In this document: piece after piece, positions 19,096 to 27,186 of the stretch | How positions within the stretch are numbered: position 1 is the first letter of the stretch | How the letters are laid out: every line of letters begins with the position of its first letter | DNA from: Ureibacillus chungkukjangi | GTDB taxonomy: Bacteria; Bacillota; Bacilli; Bacillales_A; Planococcaceae | Assembly: GCF_003217295.1 (NCBI RefSeq) | Contig: NZ_QJTJ01000011.1 | Span: 41,321-105,320, forward strand | Direction of reading: 5' to 3' | Length of the DNA: 64,000 nt | Notes under the pieces: generated by a model | The model's input: only the letters and a program-made list of their open reading frames with translations | Told to the model about the DNA's origin: nothing | The model's database searches: none | Made by a program: the position numbers and the translations under genes

Positions 19096-19136
19096 GCTAT
19101 GAATAAGTTTTTCAAAACTTACTTCATAGCTTTTTT
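19096..19136 (+). terminator. Terminator of the thioredoxin gene
   Basis: GCTATGAA (19096-19103) with an inner TAAGTTTT pairs with AAAACTTA and TTCATAGC (19123-19130). Six T follow. Confidence 0.85.
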
Positions 19137-19197
19137 GCTCTGTGCAAGTTTAGTTAAGTCCAACTGATATGGAATCAATTCTAAGGGGATGAACAAA

Positions 19198-19401
19198 ATG
19201 CCTTATGTAAATATCAAAATAACTAATGAAGATGTGACACCAGAAAAAAAAGCTGCCCTTATTAAAGGAGCAACTCAATTGCTAGTAGATGTCCTAGGTA
19301 AAAACCCAGCAACAACTGTAGTAGTTATCGACGAGGTTGACACTGATAACTGGGGTATTGCTGGAGAAACTGTAACAAGCCGAAGGAAAGAAGGAAAATA
19401 A
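19198..19401 (+). CDS. 4-oxalocrotonate tautomerase family protein
   Basis: The 67-aa protein begins MPYVNIKITNE, so processing exposes Pro2, the catalytic base of this superfamily. Length and the GKNPATTVVVIDEV segment match the small hexameric tautomerases (YwhB type). I use the ATG at 19198 because it places Pro second and lies nine bases after AAGGGG; the ATG at 19189 is too close to the site. Physiological substrate is unknown; no aromatic meta-cleavage genes are nearby. Confidence 0.88.
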   Translation: MPYVNIKITNEDVTPEKKAALIKGATQLLVDVLGKNPATTVVVIDEVDTDNWGIAGETVTSRRKEGK

Positions 19402-19421
19402 CTAGAATGTTAGAGTAGCGA

Positions 19422-19453
19422 GAAAAACATCACGGTCGATGTTTTTCTTTTTT
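19422..19453 (+). terminator. Terminator of the tautomerase gene
   Basis: GAAAAACATC (19422-19431) pairs with GATGTTTTTC (19438-19447), followed by TTTTTTA. Confidence 0.85.
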
Positions 19454-19498
19454 ATATGCTCGTTCCCCTGCTTCAAAAACAACTTCAATCTCTACTAA

Positions 19499-20224
19499 TT
19501 ATAAAACTAAATTCCCTGCACCACTGTAATCCTTCAATCCCAAAATCCAGTATAATTCCTCTAACTCACGGATTTTATAAGTAGGGTGAATGTCAGTATT
19601 AGCTAACTCGCTCCCTTCCCTGTTTACCCAGCACGTATCGATACCGGCATTCCAGCCACCAGTTACATCAGCACTGAAGGAATCTCCGATGATTAATGTC
19701 GTGCTTAAATCTAAGCTTTCAATTTGAGAAAAAGCATAATCGAAAAAGCCCTTCATCGGTTTTTGATAGCCCGTATCCTCTGAAACAAATACTTTTTTGA
19801 AATACGGCGCCAGGCCTGAGCCCTCTAACCTTTTTTGCTGTATAATCGACGCACCATTTGTCACAACATATAAATCAAATTCAGTAGAAAGTTTTTGAAT
19901 TAATTCCATCGCACCTTCTATTAAATAATAGCCTTCACTTAAATATTTTCGGTAGTTTTGCTCGAGAGCTGCGCCGTCTACCTGGATTCCATACTGTTCA
20001 AATAACAGTGCAAATCTCGTATTAACGACTTCATCTCGATCTATTTCACCATTTTCATAGCCCTTCCATAATGCAGTATTGATCTTCTGGTAGTTGGCTT
20101 TTATGTCAGGTGTTAATGAAAAATTTTGATCACTAAATAACTTTTGTAAGGCAATATCCTCTGAAGCCGCAAAGTCTAACAATGTCTCATCTAAATCAAA
20201 TAATAAAGCTTTGTATTGTACCAT
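19499..20224 (-). CDS. HAD-superfamily hydrolase, YjjG/YfnB type nucleotidase
   Basis: This 241-aa protein has all four HAD motifs: FDLDETLLD (residues 8-16, nucleophile Asp), VTNGAS (motif II), the QKPMKG lysine (motif III) and IIGDSFSADVTGG (motif IV). The family includes YjjG, which dephosphorylates pyrimidine and non-canonical nucleotides; that substrate range is inferred. The ATG at 20224 has AAGGGGG upstream, unlike the longer frame beginning at 20314. Confidence 0.85.
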   Translation of the reverse strand: MVQYKALLFDLDETLLDFAASEDIALQKLFSDQNFSLTPDIKANYQKINTALWKGYENGEIDRDEVVNTRFALLFEQYGIQVDGAALEQNYRKYLSEGYYLIEGAMELIQKLSTEFDLYVVTNGASIIQQKRLEGSGLAPYFKKVFVSEDTGYQKPMKGFFDYAFSQIESLDLSTTLIIGDSFSADVTGGWNAGIDTCWVNREGSELANTDIHPTYKIRELEELYWILGLKDYSGAGNLVL

Positions 20225-20346
20225 CGTGCTCCCCCTTAGCTTTTCAATCATTCTCTTTTTAATATTTCTTATTAAATTATAGCATTCTTTTGTACAGAAT
20301 CCCTTACTTACCATATGATATTAGAAAGAAGGTATGAGGTGAAAAA

Positions 20347-20853
20347 ATGAGAGTTCAACTAAATGTACAAGGAATGTCCCAATATAACAAAGAAGTAAAC
20401 GCGCACTATCAAAACTCTGCTTGTGGGCCAACTACAGTATCTGTCATTTTAAATTATCATGGCTTAGAACAAACAAAGGATATCAATACACTTTATAAGC
20501 TACTTGGCGGAACAAAAATCGGTTTGTTTACTTGGCGCCTCATAAAAAATTTACGAAAAATCCTAGGACCCAGCTGGAATATCTCACGCTGTACACTAGC
20601 AGAAAGTCTAAAAGAGCTAGAGGCAGGTAGACCTGTTGCTATGAAATTTGATAAGCATTTTACTTTCCAATGGTTCACTAAACCAACCTTTAAATATCAC
20701 TGGACACCATTAATTGGCTATGAACTCGCCAATGATGAGCTCTTCCTAATCCTTCATGATAATGGCGGGCGCAATCGGGATAGCCAAATTAGAAAGGTTC
20801 GCTATGCAGATAACCATAAAGTACTGACCTTCGTAAAAATAGAGCCGAAGTGA
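20347..20853 (+). CDS. C39-like papain-fold peptidase
   Basis: The 168-aa protein has a CGPTT motif at Cys26 (the papain-like Cys with a preceding Ala), a later His in KYHWTPLIGYE and Asn/Asp in LHDNGG, the order expected for Peptidase_C39_2. There is no signal peptide or transporter next door, so it is likely cytoplasmic. The target is unknown. AGGTGA precedes the ATG. Confidence 0.7.
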   Translation: MRVQLNVQGMSQYNKEVNAHYQNSACGPTTVSVILNYHGLEQTKDINTLYKLLGGTKIGLFTWRLIKNLRKILGPSWNISRCTLAESLKELEAGRPVAMKFDKHFTFQWFTKPTFKYHWTPLIGYELANDELFLILHDNGGRNRDSQIRKVRYADNHKVLTFVKIEPK

Positions 20854-20878
20854 TACCCTAATCACCGCGGCTCTTTCC
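20841..20878 (+). terminator. Terminator overlapping the end of the C39-like gene
   Basis: AGAGCC (20841-20846) pairs with GGCTCT (20869-20874), with inner GTGAT/ATCAC. A CTTTCC tail follows. The stem starts inside the last codons. Confidence 0.65.
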
Positions 20879-20880
20879 GT

Positions 20881-21771
20881 TTATACTAACGAATATAAAG
20901 ATCTTGCATGCTTTGCAATCAAGCTTAGCCCTTTTCCTTCAAGACGTTCAAAGGTTTCATGAGCATAATCAGCTAACACTAGCTCCTCTAATTGTACATC
21001 AATTTGCATTTCTCTTTGAATCTGCGCTAACTGATGAGAAAGCTTCAGCATTTCAAGATTTTCACTTACTTTATTACGTTGTGCTGGCTTTAGTGCAGCT
21101 AAATTCTCCAGTACACCATCGATAGAACCGTAGCTTTGGATTAGCTGTAAAGCTGTTTTCGGGCCAATTCCCTTAACACCAGGATAACCGTCACTTGTGT
21201 CACCCATAAAAGCTTTCACATCAGCGAACTTATATGGTTCAATTAAGTACTCTTCCTTAAAGCGTTCTTCTGTATAAACATCGTACTCGGAATATCCCTT
21301 TTTCGTAAAGGCTATTTGAGTTGATGGATTGAGTAATTGAAGTAAATCTTTATCTCCAGAAATAACCGTAATCGTTGCTTCATCCTTCCACTTTTCAATC
21401 ATGGAACCGATTAGGTCATCTGCCTCCATCCCAACCTCACCAAAGTTCTGCCAGCCGATCATCTTAGATACATCCTTTGCCATATCAAATTGTGGGAGCA
21501 TTTCTTCAGGTGGTGCCGGACGATTTGCTTTGTAGCCATCAAAAATTTCATTTCGGAAGGTTTGCGAACCCATATCCCAGCACACCGCTAAATGTGTTGG
21601 CTTGTAAATAGATTGGGCTGTTAATACATGGCGGGCAAATCCTTGTACCCCATTCGTCGGAGTTCCATCAGCTAAACGAATGTAATGCCCCATTGCACTT
21701 GAAGCGAAGAAGGAACGGAACAACAGAGCCATTCCATCGACTATTAAAAGATGTGGTTTATTTGTCATCAT
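20881..21771 (-). CDS. ypcP: Stand-alone 5'-3' exonuclease (YpcP type)
   Basis: The 296-aa protein matches the 5'-nuclease domain of DNA polymerase I without the polymerase. It shows LLIVDGMALLFRSFFA with the first metal-binding Asp, GMEADDLIGS and ISGDKDLLQLL, then the helix-hairpin-helix region (DTSDGYPGVKGIGPKTALQL). It should remove flaps and RNA primers; in Bacillus such enzymes overlap with PolA in Okazaki-fragment processing. AGGA precedes the ATG. Confidence 0.92.
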   Translation of the reverse strand: MMTNKPHLLIVDGMALLFRSFFASSAMGHYIRLADGTPTNGVQGFARHVLTAQSIYKPTHLAVCWDMGSQTFRNEIFDGYKANRPAPPEEMLPQFDMAKDVSKMIGWQNFGEVGMEADDLIGSMIEKWKDEATITVISGDKDLLQLLNPSTQIAFTKKGYSEYDVYTEERFKEEYLIEPYKFADVKAFMGDTSDGYPGVKGIGPKTALQLIQSYGSIDGVLENLAALKPAQRNKVSENLEMLKLSHQLAQIQREMQIDVQLEELVLADYAHETFERLEGKGLSLIAKHARSLYSLV

Positions 21772-21900
21772 GAAAAATCCTCTCTAAATCTAGTGCTCTT
21801 ATTATAACAAAACTATCGATAGATAAGATGACAATTGAATTGTTAATTAATTCGTACTCAATTAATTTAAAGGGGAAATTGGAATTGATTAACTTCTCTC

Positions 21901-22644
21901 TTAATAACTTAGCCGTTTTTTCAAGCCCTTTAAATTGAATTGTATAAGCAGCTGACTAAAAGGAGATTTTGAAATATAGCCTGAGAAGACGGTTACCAGC
22001 TTTCCACCGAAGCCTTCTTTTAACTCCTCTAAAAGCTGCAAATCCTTAATATCACCAAAATCATAAATCTGGTAACCTTGCTTGCTAAAATGCTTTATAT
22101 TTTGCCAGCATAAAAAATAATTGGCACACTGTTCTATTCTGTCATTAAATACTCCTTGTCCCTCGCTATACAATTCCATTACCATCTCCAGGCCAACAGC
22201 ATATATGCGATAATAAACAACTGCCTTCTGTTCATTTTCTATCTTCGTTATTACTAATCCACCTTGATCGCGAAGAAGCTTCAACGTTTGTAAATCATAT
22301 TTGTTTAGCTTTCGAGCATCCTTTTGTCTGGAGTTCAAATTATAAAACTGATGATATTCTTCAATATCCTGATCAGTTGGACTATTTATTCTAGAAATTG
22401 TCCAATTCTCCTCGTGAATTTCATCCAAGAGATTAATGACTTTCTCAGACAATCTATAAAATAAAGTAGGCTCGTCTAGTGTTAAATTTATATGGAGGGT
22501 TGATTTACCCTGTAGCTTCCGACTTGGCTTTAAGACATGTGTATAACTAATAAGCTTTGGTTCATACCTACTATCACACTTCAACTCTTGAAAATAAACT
22601 TGGTTCAACGGCAGTGCAAATAATTTCCTACTGATTTGTAGCAT
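21901..22644 (-). CDS. GNAT/FemX-fold acyltransferase-like protein of unknown function
   Basis: This 247-aa soluble protein is not confidently assignable. The C-terminal half (KAVVYYRIYAVGLEMVMELY, then YQIYDFGDIKD and FKEGFGG-like ELKEGFGGKLV) resembles the acyl-CoA N-acyltransferase fold seen in FemAB-like proteins, in which a late YDFGG motif precedes a lysine-rich tail. I start at 22644, where GGAG is spaced eight bases away. Confidence 0.6.
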   Translation of the reverse strand: MLQISRKLFALPLNQVYFQELKCDSRYEPKLISYTHVLKPSRKLQGKSTLHINLTLDEPTLFYRLSEKVINLLDEIHEENWTISRINSPTDQDIEEYHQFYNLNSRQKDARKLNKYDLQTLKLLRDQGGLVITKIENEQKAVVYYRIYAVGLEMVMELYSEGQGVFNDRIEQCANYFLCWQNIKHFSKQGYQIYDFGDIKDLQLLEELKEGFGGKLVTVFSGYISKSPFSQLLIQFNLKGLKKRLSY

Positions 22645-23098
22645 GAACGACACTCCTTCGACATTTGAATTTCTCTAGCATTTCGTAAAAGTTATCTATT
22701 ATTTTCATATTAATTTTATGCAAAAAATATACCTACCGATAATTATTCATATATTCGATTCCCACGATTTATCCAAAAATTATTTTGTTAAAATACCTTT
22801 TTACCGCTAATGAAATATTTCCTAGGTAATAAACCATTTCCTGAGTAACGCTAGTCACATTCCACTAGAACGCAAATAATCTCAACCAAAATCGAATTTC
22901 ACAAAGCTTTAAAAATATAATTTCATTTCAAGCTATTTCAAAACTATCAAACCTTCTCTCACCCCTCTCAAATACCTCTCTTAAACATTAGATTTACTAG
23001 AGTTTATCTTTACTTGTTTCTCAAACTCTTTCCCCTAATTATTAACAATCAACTTCATTTATAATCCTAAAAAGGAAATAAATTCAAAAAACCTCACA
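22645..23098. other. Intergenic region without recognised genes
   Basis: AT-rich sequence between two minus-strand genes. I see no open frame with a ribosome-binding site. The promoter of the GNAT-like gene must lie at its left end. Confidence 0.5.
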
Positions 23099-23139
23099 CA
23101 AAAAAGCCCTTTTCAAAATTATGAAAAGGACTTCTTATT
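23099..23139 (-). terminator. Terminator of the ABC1/UbiB kinase gene
   Basis: AAGTCCTTTTCA pairs with TGAAAAGGGCTT across AAAATTA-type loop bases, with a T-rich tail on the minus strand, next to the stop codon. Confidence 0.8.
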
Positions 23140-23141
23140 AT

Positions 23142-25130
23142 TTATTCGTTTCGTTTCATATCCCGAATCGCTTGTATAGATAGGCGAACGAGTAGGATAG
23201 CACATAAAAACAGGCCAAAGTAGGCAGCAATATTTAAGTAAATGGCATAAGCCGTGTGAATGACCTGAGAAATCGCTAGTAAAGCAACTGAAATTACGCC
23301 AAATGTAATACCAACAAAGAGTAATACAAATCTTGAAAATAACTGGGTAATAAATTTTGTATTATTCTTATCCGAGAAAATGTCATGATGCAAAATAACC
23401 TTTCCATCCTCAACCTTTTTGAAGAGCTGGTCAACCCTTCGAGGTATTTTGCGCAAATTCGGTAGGATTAACGCTAGCTCCTCTTCCAATCTATCCTTGG
23501 TTGCAAATGGTTCCTTGAAAGGCTTCTTCAATGTGAATTTCAGGAAGCTACTTGAATACACCTTCGCTTCTTCAAAAATGTTGAAATCTCGGTCAATGAT
23601 ACGTAAAGTGCCATCTAGCGTAACGATTACTCTTAGCGCTAGACTGACAGACGGATAGAATTGCAAACCAAAATCTCTTATTACTGAGAAGATTGAGTAA
23701 ACAATTTCGTCTGTTCGAATACGATCTACATATGAAATCTTCAGTAAAATTTGGCTAATAGCATGCTCCAGTTCTCCTCGATCTATATCAGTTCGCTTTT
23801 TTACCAGCAGTGAAATTCCATCATAAAGAATAGAGGAATCACTTTGTTGGATTCCGATGAAGAAAAATTTTAACCCTTCCTGCTGAGAAGAAGACAAGCG
23901 ACAAACCGCGCCAAAATCTAATAACGTAATTTCTTTTGACGTAACGTCGTAATAGATATTGCCTGGGTGAGGATCTGCATGAAAAATCCCTGAAACCAAA
24001 GCTTGTTCTAAGTAAGAGAACAGTATGTTTTCTGCAATATCGTGACGGCTCATCCCTGTTTCTTGCGGTAAATTGCCGACACTCACACCCGGTACTAAAT
24101 CCATCACTAATATGTTTTCATTGCTATATTCATCATATACCTTAGGAATATTGACGCTTAGCTTACTTTTCTTCAATACATTACATATTTGCGTCATATT
24201 GCGTGCCTCAATATTAAAGTCAATTTCTTCCCGTAAAGAAGCAGCAAATCCCTCTGCTAAATCTCTGAAGCCCAGACTTTCTGCCCATTGTGATTTACCT
24301 GTTATCCAGTTGGCAAACTCCATTAGAATACTGAGATCCTCACGCATAATATCCTTTACGTCGGGACGTAATAGTTTGACAACCACTTGCTCATTTGTTT
24401 TTCGTAAAACTGCTTTATGTACCTGACCAATGGAGGCCGCTGCAACTGGTGTTATATTAAAATAAGAAAATACCTCATCTACCTCACCACGTAGGTACTG
24501 TTTAAGAATATCATGTACTTGTTTTTCTGAAAGTGTCGTAACATTTTGCTGTAGCTTTTCTAGCTCTTCGATAAAAATAGGAGAAAATAATTCCTTACGA
24601 GTTGAAAGAACCTGTCCAAATTTTATAAAGATACCGCCGCATTGCTCAAGAGTTTCTCGTAATGCTATCGCCAGCTCACGGTCTGAGTCCCGATTTCTAG
24701 CATACTTTACCGTTCTTGTAATGCCATTCGTTACAGCGATTTTGACAACATTACGTAATCTTTTTTGATGTCTCCAATAGCCAATTAATTTTTTGAAAAA
24801 GGATTTTTTGCCATTGTGCCGACCTGATTTTTCATCAAATGCAATCGGATCAAAGAGCTCAAATAATAAATAAATCAGCATCGAGATAAGCAGCATACTT
24901 CCAATCCACAGCAAGGTTGCTACATTCACAACACTTTCAACATTATCAAAGGAATATACCGTTCCCTTTAAATACGTATACCAATAGATGAAGGTTGTAA
25001 AACACACACTGATAATAACTGAAAAGACCCTCTTAAACAGATTTACGTTTGCCCCTATTAAACGACCACTTATAAAAAAGGTAAAAACGGCCACGAGTAC
25101 TATTAAAAGGATTGGTTTAATAATTGTCAT
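23142..25130 (-). CDS. ABC1/UbiB-family atypical kinase, membrane-bound
   Basis: The 662-aa protein has two or three N-terminal transmembrane segments, a central ABC1 domain and two C-terminal transmembrane segments. The family marks are complete: KxGQ motif (GGIFIKFGQVLSTR), A-rich loop (AAASIGQVHKA), ATP lysine (VVVKLLRPDV), HADPHPGNIYYD and DFG (TLLDFGAVC). UbiB proteins support ubiquinone biosynthesis by ATP-driven lipid handling; this lineage makes menaquinone, so the role is inferred only. The ribosome-binding site is weak (GTGTAGGG). Confidence 0.88.
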   Translation of the reverse strand: MTIIKPILLIVLVAVFTFFISGRLIGANVNLFKRVFSVIISVCFTTFIYWYTYLKGTVYSFDNVESVVNVATLLWIGSMLLISMLIYLLFELFDPIAFDEKSGRHNGKKSFFKKLIGYWRHQKRLRNVVKIAVTNGITRTVKYARNRDSDRELAIALRETLEQCGGIFIKFGQVLSTRKELFSPIFIEELEKLQQNVTTLSEKQVHDILKQYLRGEVDEVFSYFNITPVAAASIGQVHKAVLRKTNEQVVVKLLRPDVKDIMREDLSILMEFANWITGKSQWAESLGFRDLAEGFAASLREEIDFNIEARNMTQICNVLKKSKLSVNIPKVYDEYSNENILVMDLVPGVSVGNLPQETGMSRHDIAENILFSYLEQALVSGIFHADPHPGNIYYDVTSKEITLLDFGAVCRLSSSQQEGLKFFFIGIQQSDSSILYDGISLLVKKRTDIDRGELEHAISQILLKISYVDRIRTDEIVYSIFSVIRDFGLQFYPSVSLALRVIVTLDGTLRIIDRDFNIFEEAKVYSSSFLKFTLKKPFKEPFATKDRLEEELALILPNLRKIPRRVDQLFKKVEDGKVILHHDIFSDKNNTKFITQLFSRFVLLFVGITFGVISVALLAISQVIHTAYAIYLNIAAYFGLFLCAILLVRLSIQAIRDMKRNE

Positions 25131-25159
25131 TCCCTACACTCGCTTTCTAGGTATTCTAT

Positions 25160-25606
25160 TTACTCTACTATTTTACAATCTACTGCAATATCTACATTCC
25201 CTCTTAACGCTTTACTAATCATGCAGGTTTCTTCTGCTTTTAAGGCTAGTCGTCTAGCAATTCGCATATGCGATTCATTCTTTTCATGTAGGAAAACTTC
25301 AATATGGTGAATAATTTGTTTATAGGTAAAAATATTATTTTCCACTTGGACAATTCCGTCAGATTGAAGAACTAATCGTGCTTTTACATTAGAGCGTTCG
25401 AGCATTGCAGCAAGAGAAATAATATAACAGCTAGCTGCGGCACTTAAAAGTAATTCATCGGGATTTGTTCCAATACCAGGACCACCCATTTCCTTAGGAA
25501 TCGACATAGTTGTTTGTAGCTTTTCACAATGGATTTCACCTGTATCGTTTCTTCCACCGTCCCAGCTTGTTTGGAGCTTAAAAATATGTTCTACTTTATT
25601 AGCCAT
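25160..25606 (-). CDS. OsmC/YhfA-family peroxiredoxin-like protein
   Basis: This is a 148-aa OsmC-fold protein with the two conserved cysteines, Cys60 (SAAASCYIISL) and Cys128 (EETCMISKAL), and the GTNPDELL motif. The family reduces organic hydroperoxides with a Cys pair. The ATG at 25606 has GAGGTGG upstream; an earlier in-frame ATG lacks it. It ends 30 bp before the UbiB-like gene start, so the two may be co-transcribed. Confidence 0.85.
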   Translation of the reverse strand: MANKVEHIFKLQTSWDGGRNDTGEIHCEKLQTTMSIPKEMGGPGIGTNPDELLLSAAASCYIISLAAMLERSNVKARLVLQSDGIVQVENNIFTYKQIIHHIEVFLHEKNESHMRIARRLALKAEETCMISKALRGNVDIAVDCKIVE

Positions 25607-25729
25607 TTCCTTCCACCTCACTACTTTAACTATACCATCCAAAAAGAATCGGATGCCAAAAATCTTTATTTAGATAAATAAAAAACGAACCCACATTAAG
25701 TGAATCCGTAAAATTATGAAGCATTCCTT

Positions 25730-26503
25730 TTATAATTCCAAATCGATTGTTTTTGTTGTTAAAGCTGAAGTTAACCCAACTGAGTGAATGGTAATTTCTT
25801 TTGAACCCTTTGTAAAAACTACACCATGAAGCTGGCCACGTTCGAAAATTGCTCCGCCTCCATCGATGCCTAGCTTTTTTTTGCAGGATGAAATCCAGAC
25901 ATTACTCGATTTATCTTCATTTAACAAAACTGTTGGTGTGTGACCAAATACAACAATTTCCTTTGCTTTATGAGGGACATTATAAAACTCTTCTCGAATC
26001 CAATATAAATCCTCTTCTTTGGTATCTCGAAAATTTTCTACTGCTGAAGAAATCCCTGCATGAACAAAAAGAAATGGCCCCCATAGATAAAAACGTCGTA
26101 AACCCTTTACAAACTCAACGATTTTAGAATGCTCTTTTTGAATTTTCGCTGTCATTTCTTTTACAGAAAGATTCGTTGTGGCAATGTTAAAAGTAGCATC
26201 ATTATATAAGCTTTGGACAGTAGCTGCTCCCCCAACCTTTGGATTGAAATAATATTCAGAAAGCTCCTCTGGTTTATCCAGCCAGCCCAAAAACAATTGC
26301 TCATGATTGCCACTTAATGTTACTGCCTCATAATCCCGTGATAACTGCATGATTTTTTCAAGAACCTTTAAGCTTTCAGGTCCCCTATCAAGATAATCCC
26401 CTAAAAAAACTAGTTGTTCTTCTTCCGGATTCCATTTCGTTAAGATGGACTCAAGTAAGCTATAACAACCATGTATATCACCAATGACGAAAACTTTATC
26501 CAA
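25730..26503 (-). CDS. PPP-family serine/threonine protein phosphatase or metallophosphoesterase
   Basis: The 257-aa protein has the three PPP signatures in order: IGDIHG (residues 7-12), GDYLDRG and SGNHE. Later metal-ligand histidines appear in FVHAGIS and FGHTP. This points to a dinuclear-metal phosphatase acting on phosphoproteins or small phosphate esters. It starts with TTG at 26503, preceded by GGGGTG. Confidence 0.87.
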   Translation of the reverse strand: MDKVFVIGDIHGCYSLLESILTKWNPEEEQLVFLGDYLDRGPESLKVLEKIMQLSRDYEAVTLSGNHEQLFLGWLDKPEELSEYYFNPKVGGAATVQSLYNDATFNIATTNLSVKEMTAKIQKEHSKIVEFVKGLRRFYLWGPFLFVHAGISSAVENFRDTKEEDLYWIREEFYNVPHKAKEIVVFGHTPTVLLNEDKSSNVWISSCKKKLGIDGGGAIFERGQLHGVVFTKGSKEITIHSVGLTSALTTKTIDLEL

Positions 26504-26754
26504 TTACACACACCCCATTTACATAAACAAACTTCTGATAATTGTAAGATAAACTTCTATAATCACATAATTCATTCTATTCCTACTATATCATATTCAA
26601 GTTGGAAATTTTTTATATCTATATTTAAAAGGAGTTTTCTGCGTATATAAGAAGAAATATTGGTATCCTTGACCTTGAACCCAATATATAAGTACCCTAA
26701 AGCTTAATAATATACTGAATTTACAAATTAAATTTCCATTTTTTTATTTATCTC

Positions 26755-26783
26755 TAGACAATTCTGTAATCACCTTGTATAAT
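26755..26783 (+). promoter_or_regulatory. SigA promoter of the cold-shock gene
   Basis: TAGACA (26755-26760) and a perfect TATAAT (26778-26783) are 17 bases apart. Transcription would start near 26790, giving a leader of about 145 nt before the csp ATG. Confidence 0.85.
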
Positions 26784-26818
26784 CAAAAGTATAATAATTA
26801 TATTGCTTCATATCTAAT

Positions 26819-26884
26819 GAATTCACATGTTACAAAAAGTAATCGTGAACGTTCGGTACTTTTTGTAATGTGTGAATTTTTTAT
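26819..26884 (+). promoter_or_regulatory. Attenuator-like hairpin in the csp leader
   Basis: AATTCACATGTTACAAAAAGTA pairs almost fully with TACTTTTTGTAATGTGTGAATT, giving a stem of about 20 bp around a loop with GAACGTTC, followed at once by TTTTTT. Between promoter and gene, this is built like an intrinsic terminator. It could attenuate csp or act as a temperature-responsive leader. Confidence 0.75.
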
Positions 26885-26935
26885 AGTATTTTGAAGTAAT
26901 TAATTATTGATTAAATTTTTTGGAGGTCTATTAAC

Positions 26936-27136
26936 ATGACACAAGGTACAGTAAAATGGTTTAACTCAGAAAAAGGTTTTGGATTTATCGAAGTTGAAGG
27001 TGGAAACGATGTATTCGTACACTTCTCTGCAATCCAAGGCGACGGTTTCAAAACTTTAGAAGAAGGTCAAAAAGTTGAATTCTCAGTTGAAGAAGGAAAC
27101 CGCGGACCACAAGCTTCTAACGTTACTAAACTTTAA
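26936..27136 (+). CDS. csp: Cold-shock protein (CspA/CspB family)
   Basis: The 66-aa protein carries RNP1 ([10 protein letters not shown]) and RNP2 (VFVHFSAI), the single-stranded nucleic-acid binding surface of cold-shock domains. It acts as an RNA chaperone. TGGAGGT precedes the ATG. A long structured leader is usual for cold-induced csp genes. Confidence 0.97.
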   Translation: MTQGTVKWFNSEKGFGFIEVEGGNDVFVHFSAIQGDGFKTLEEGQKVEFSVEEGNRGPQASNVTKL

Positions 27137-27147
27137 TATTGAAGCTC

Positions 27148-27186
27148 AAAGAGCAATCTCACTTATGAGATTGCTCTTTTTTTCGA
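27148..27186. terminator. Bidirectional terminator between csp and the EAL gene
   Basis: AAAGAGCAATCTCA pairs with TGAGATTGCTCTTT around a short loop, with a T-run on the plus side. The EAL gene's last codons overlap the right arm. Confidence 0.85.
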
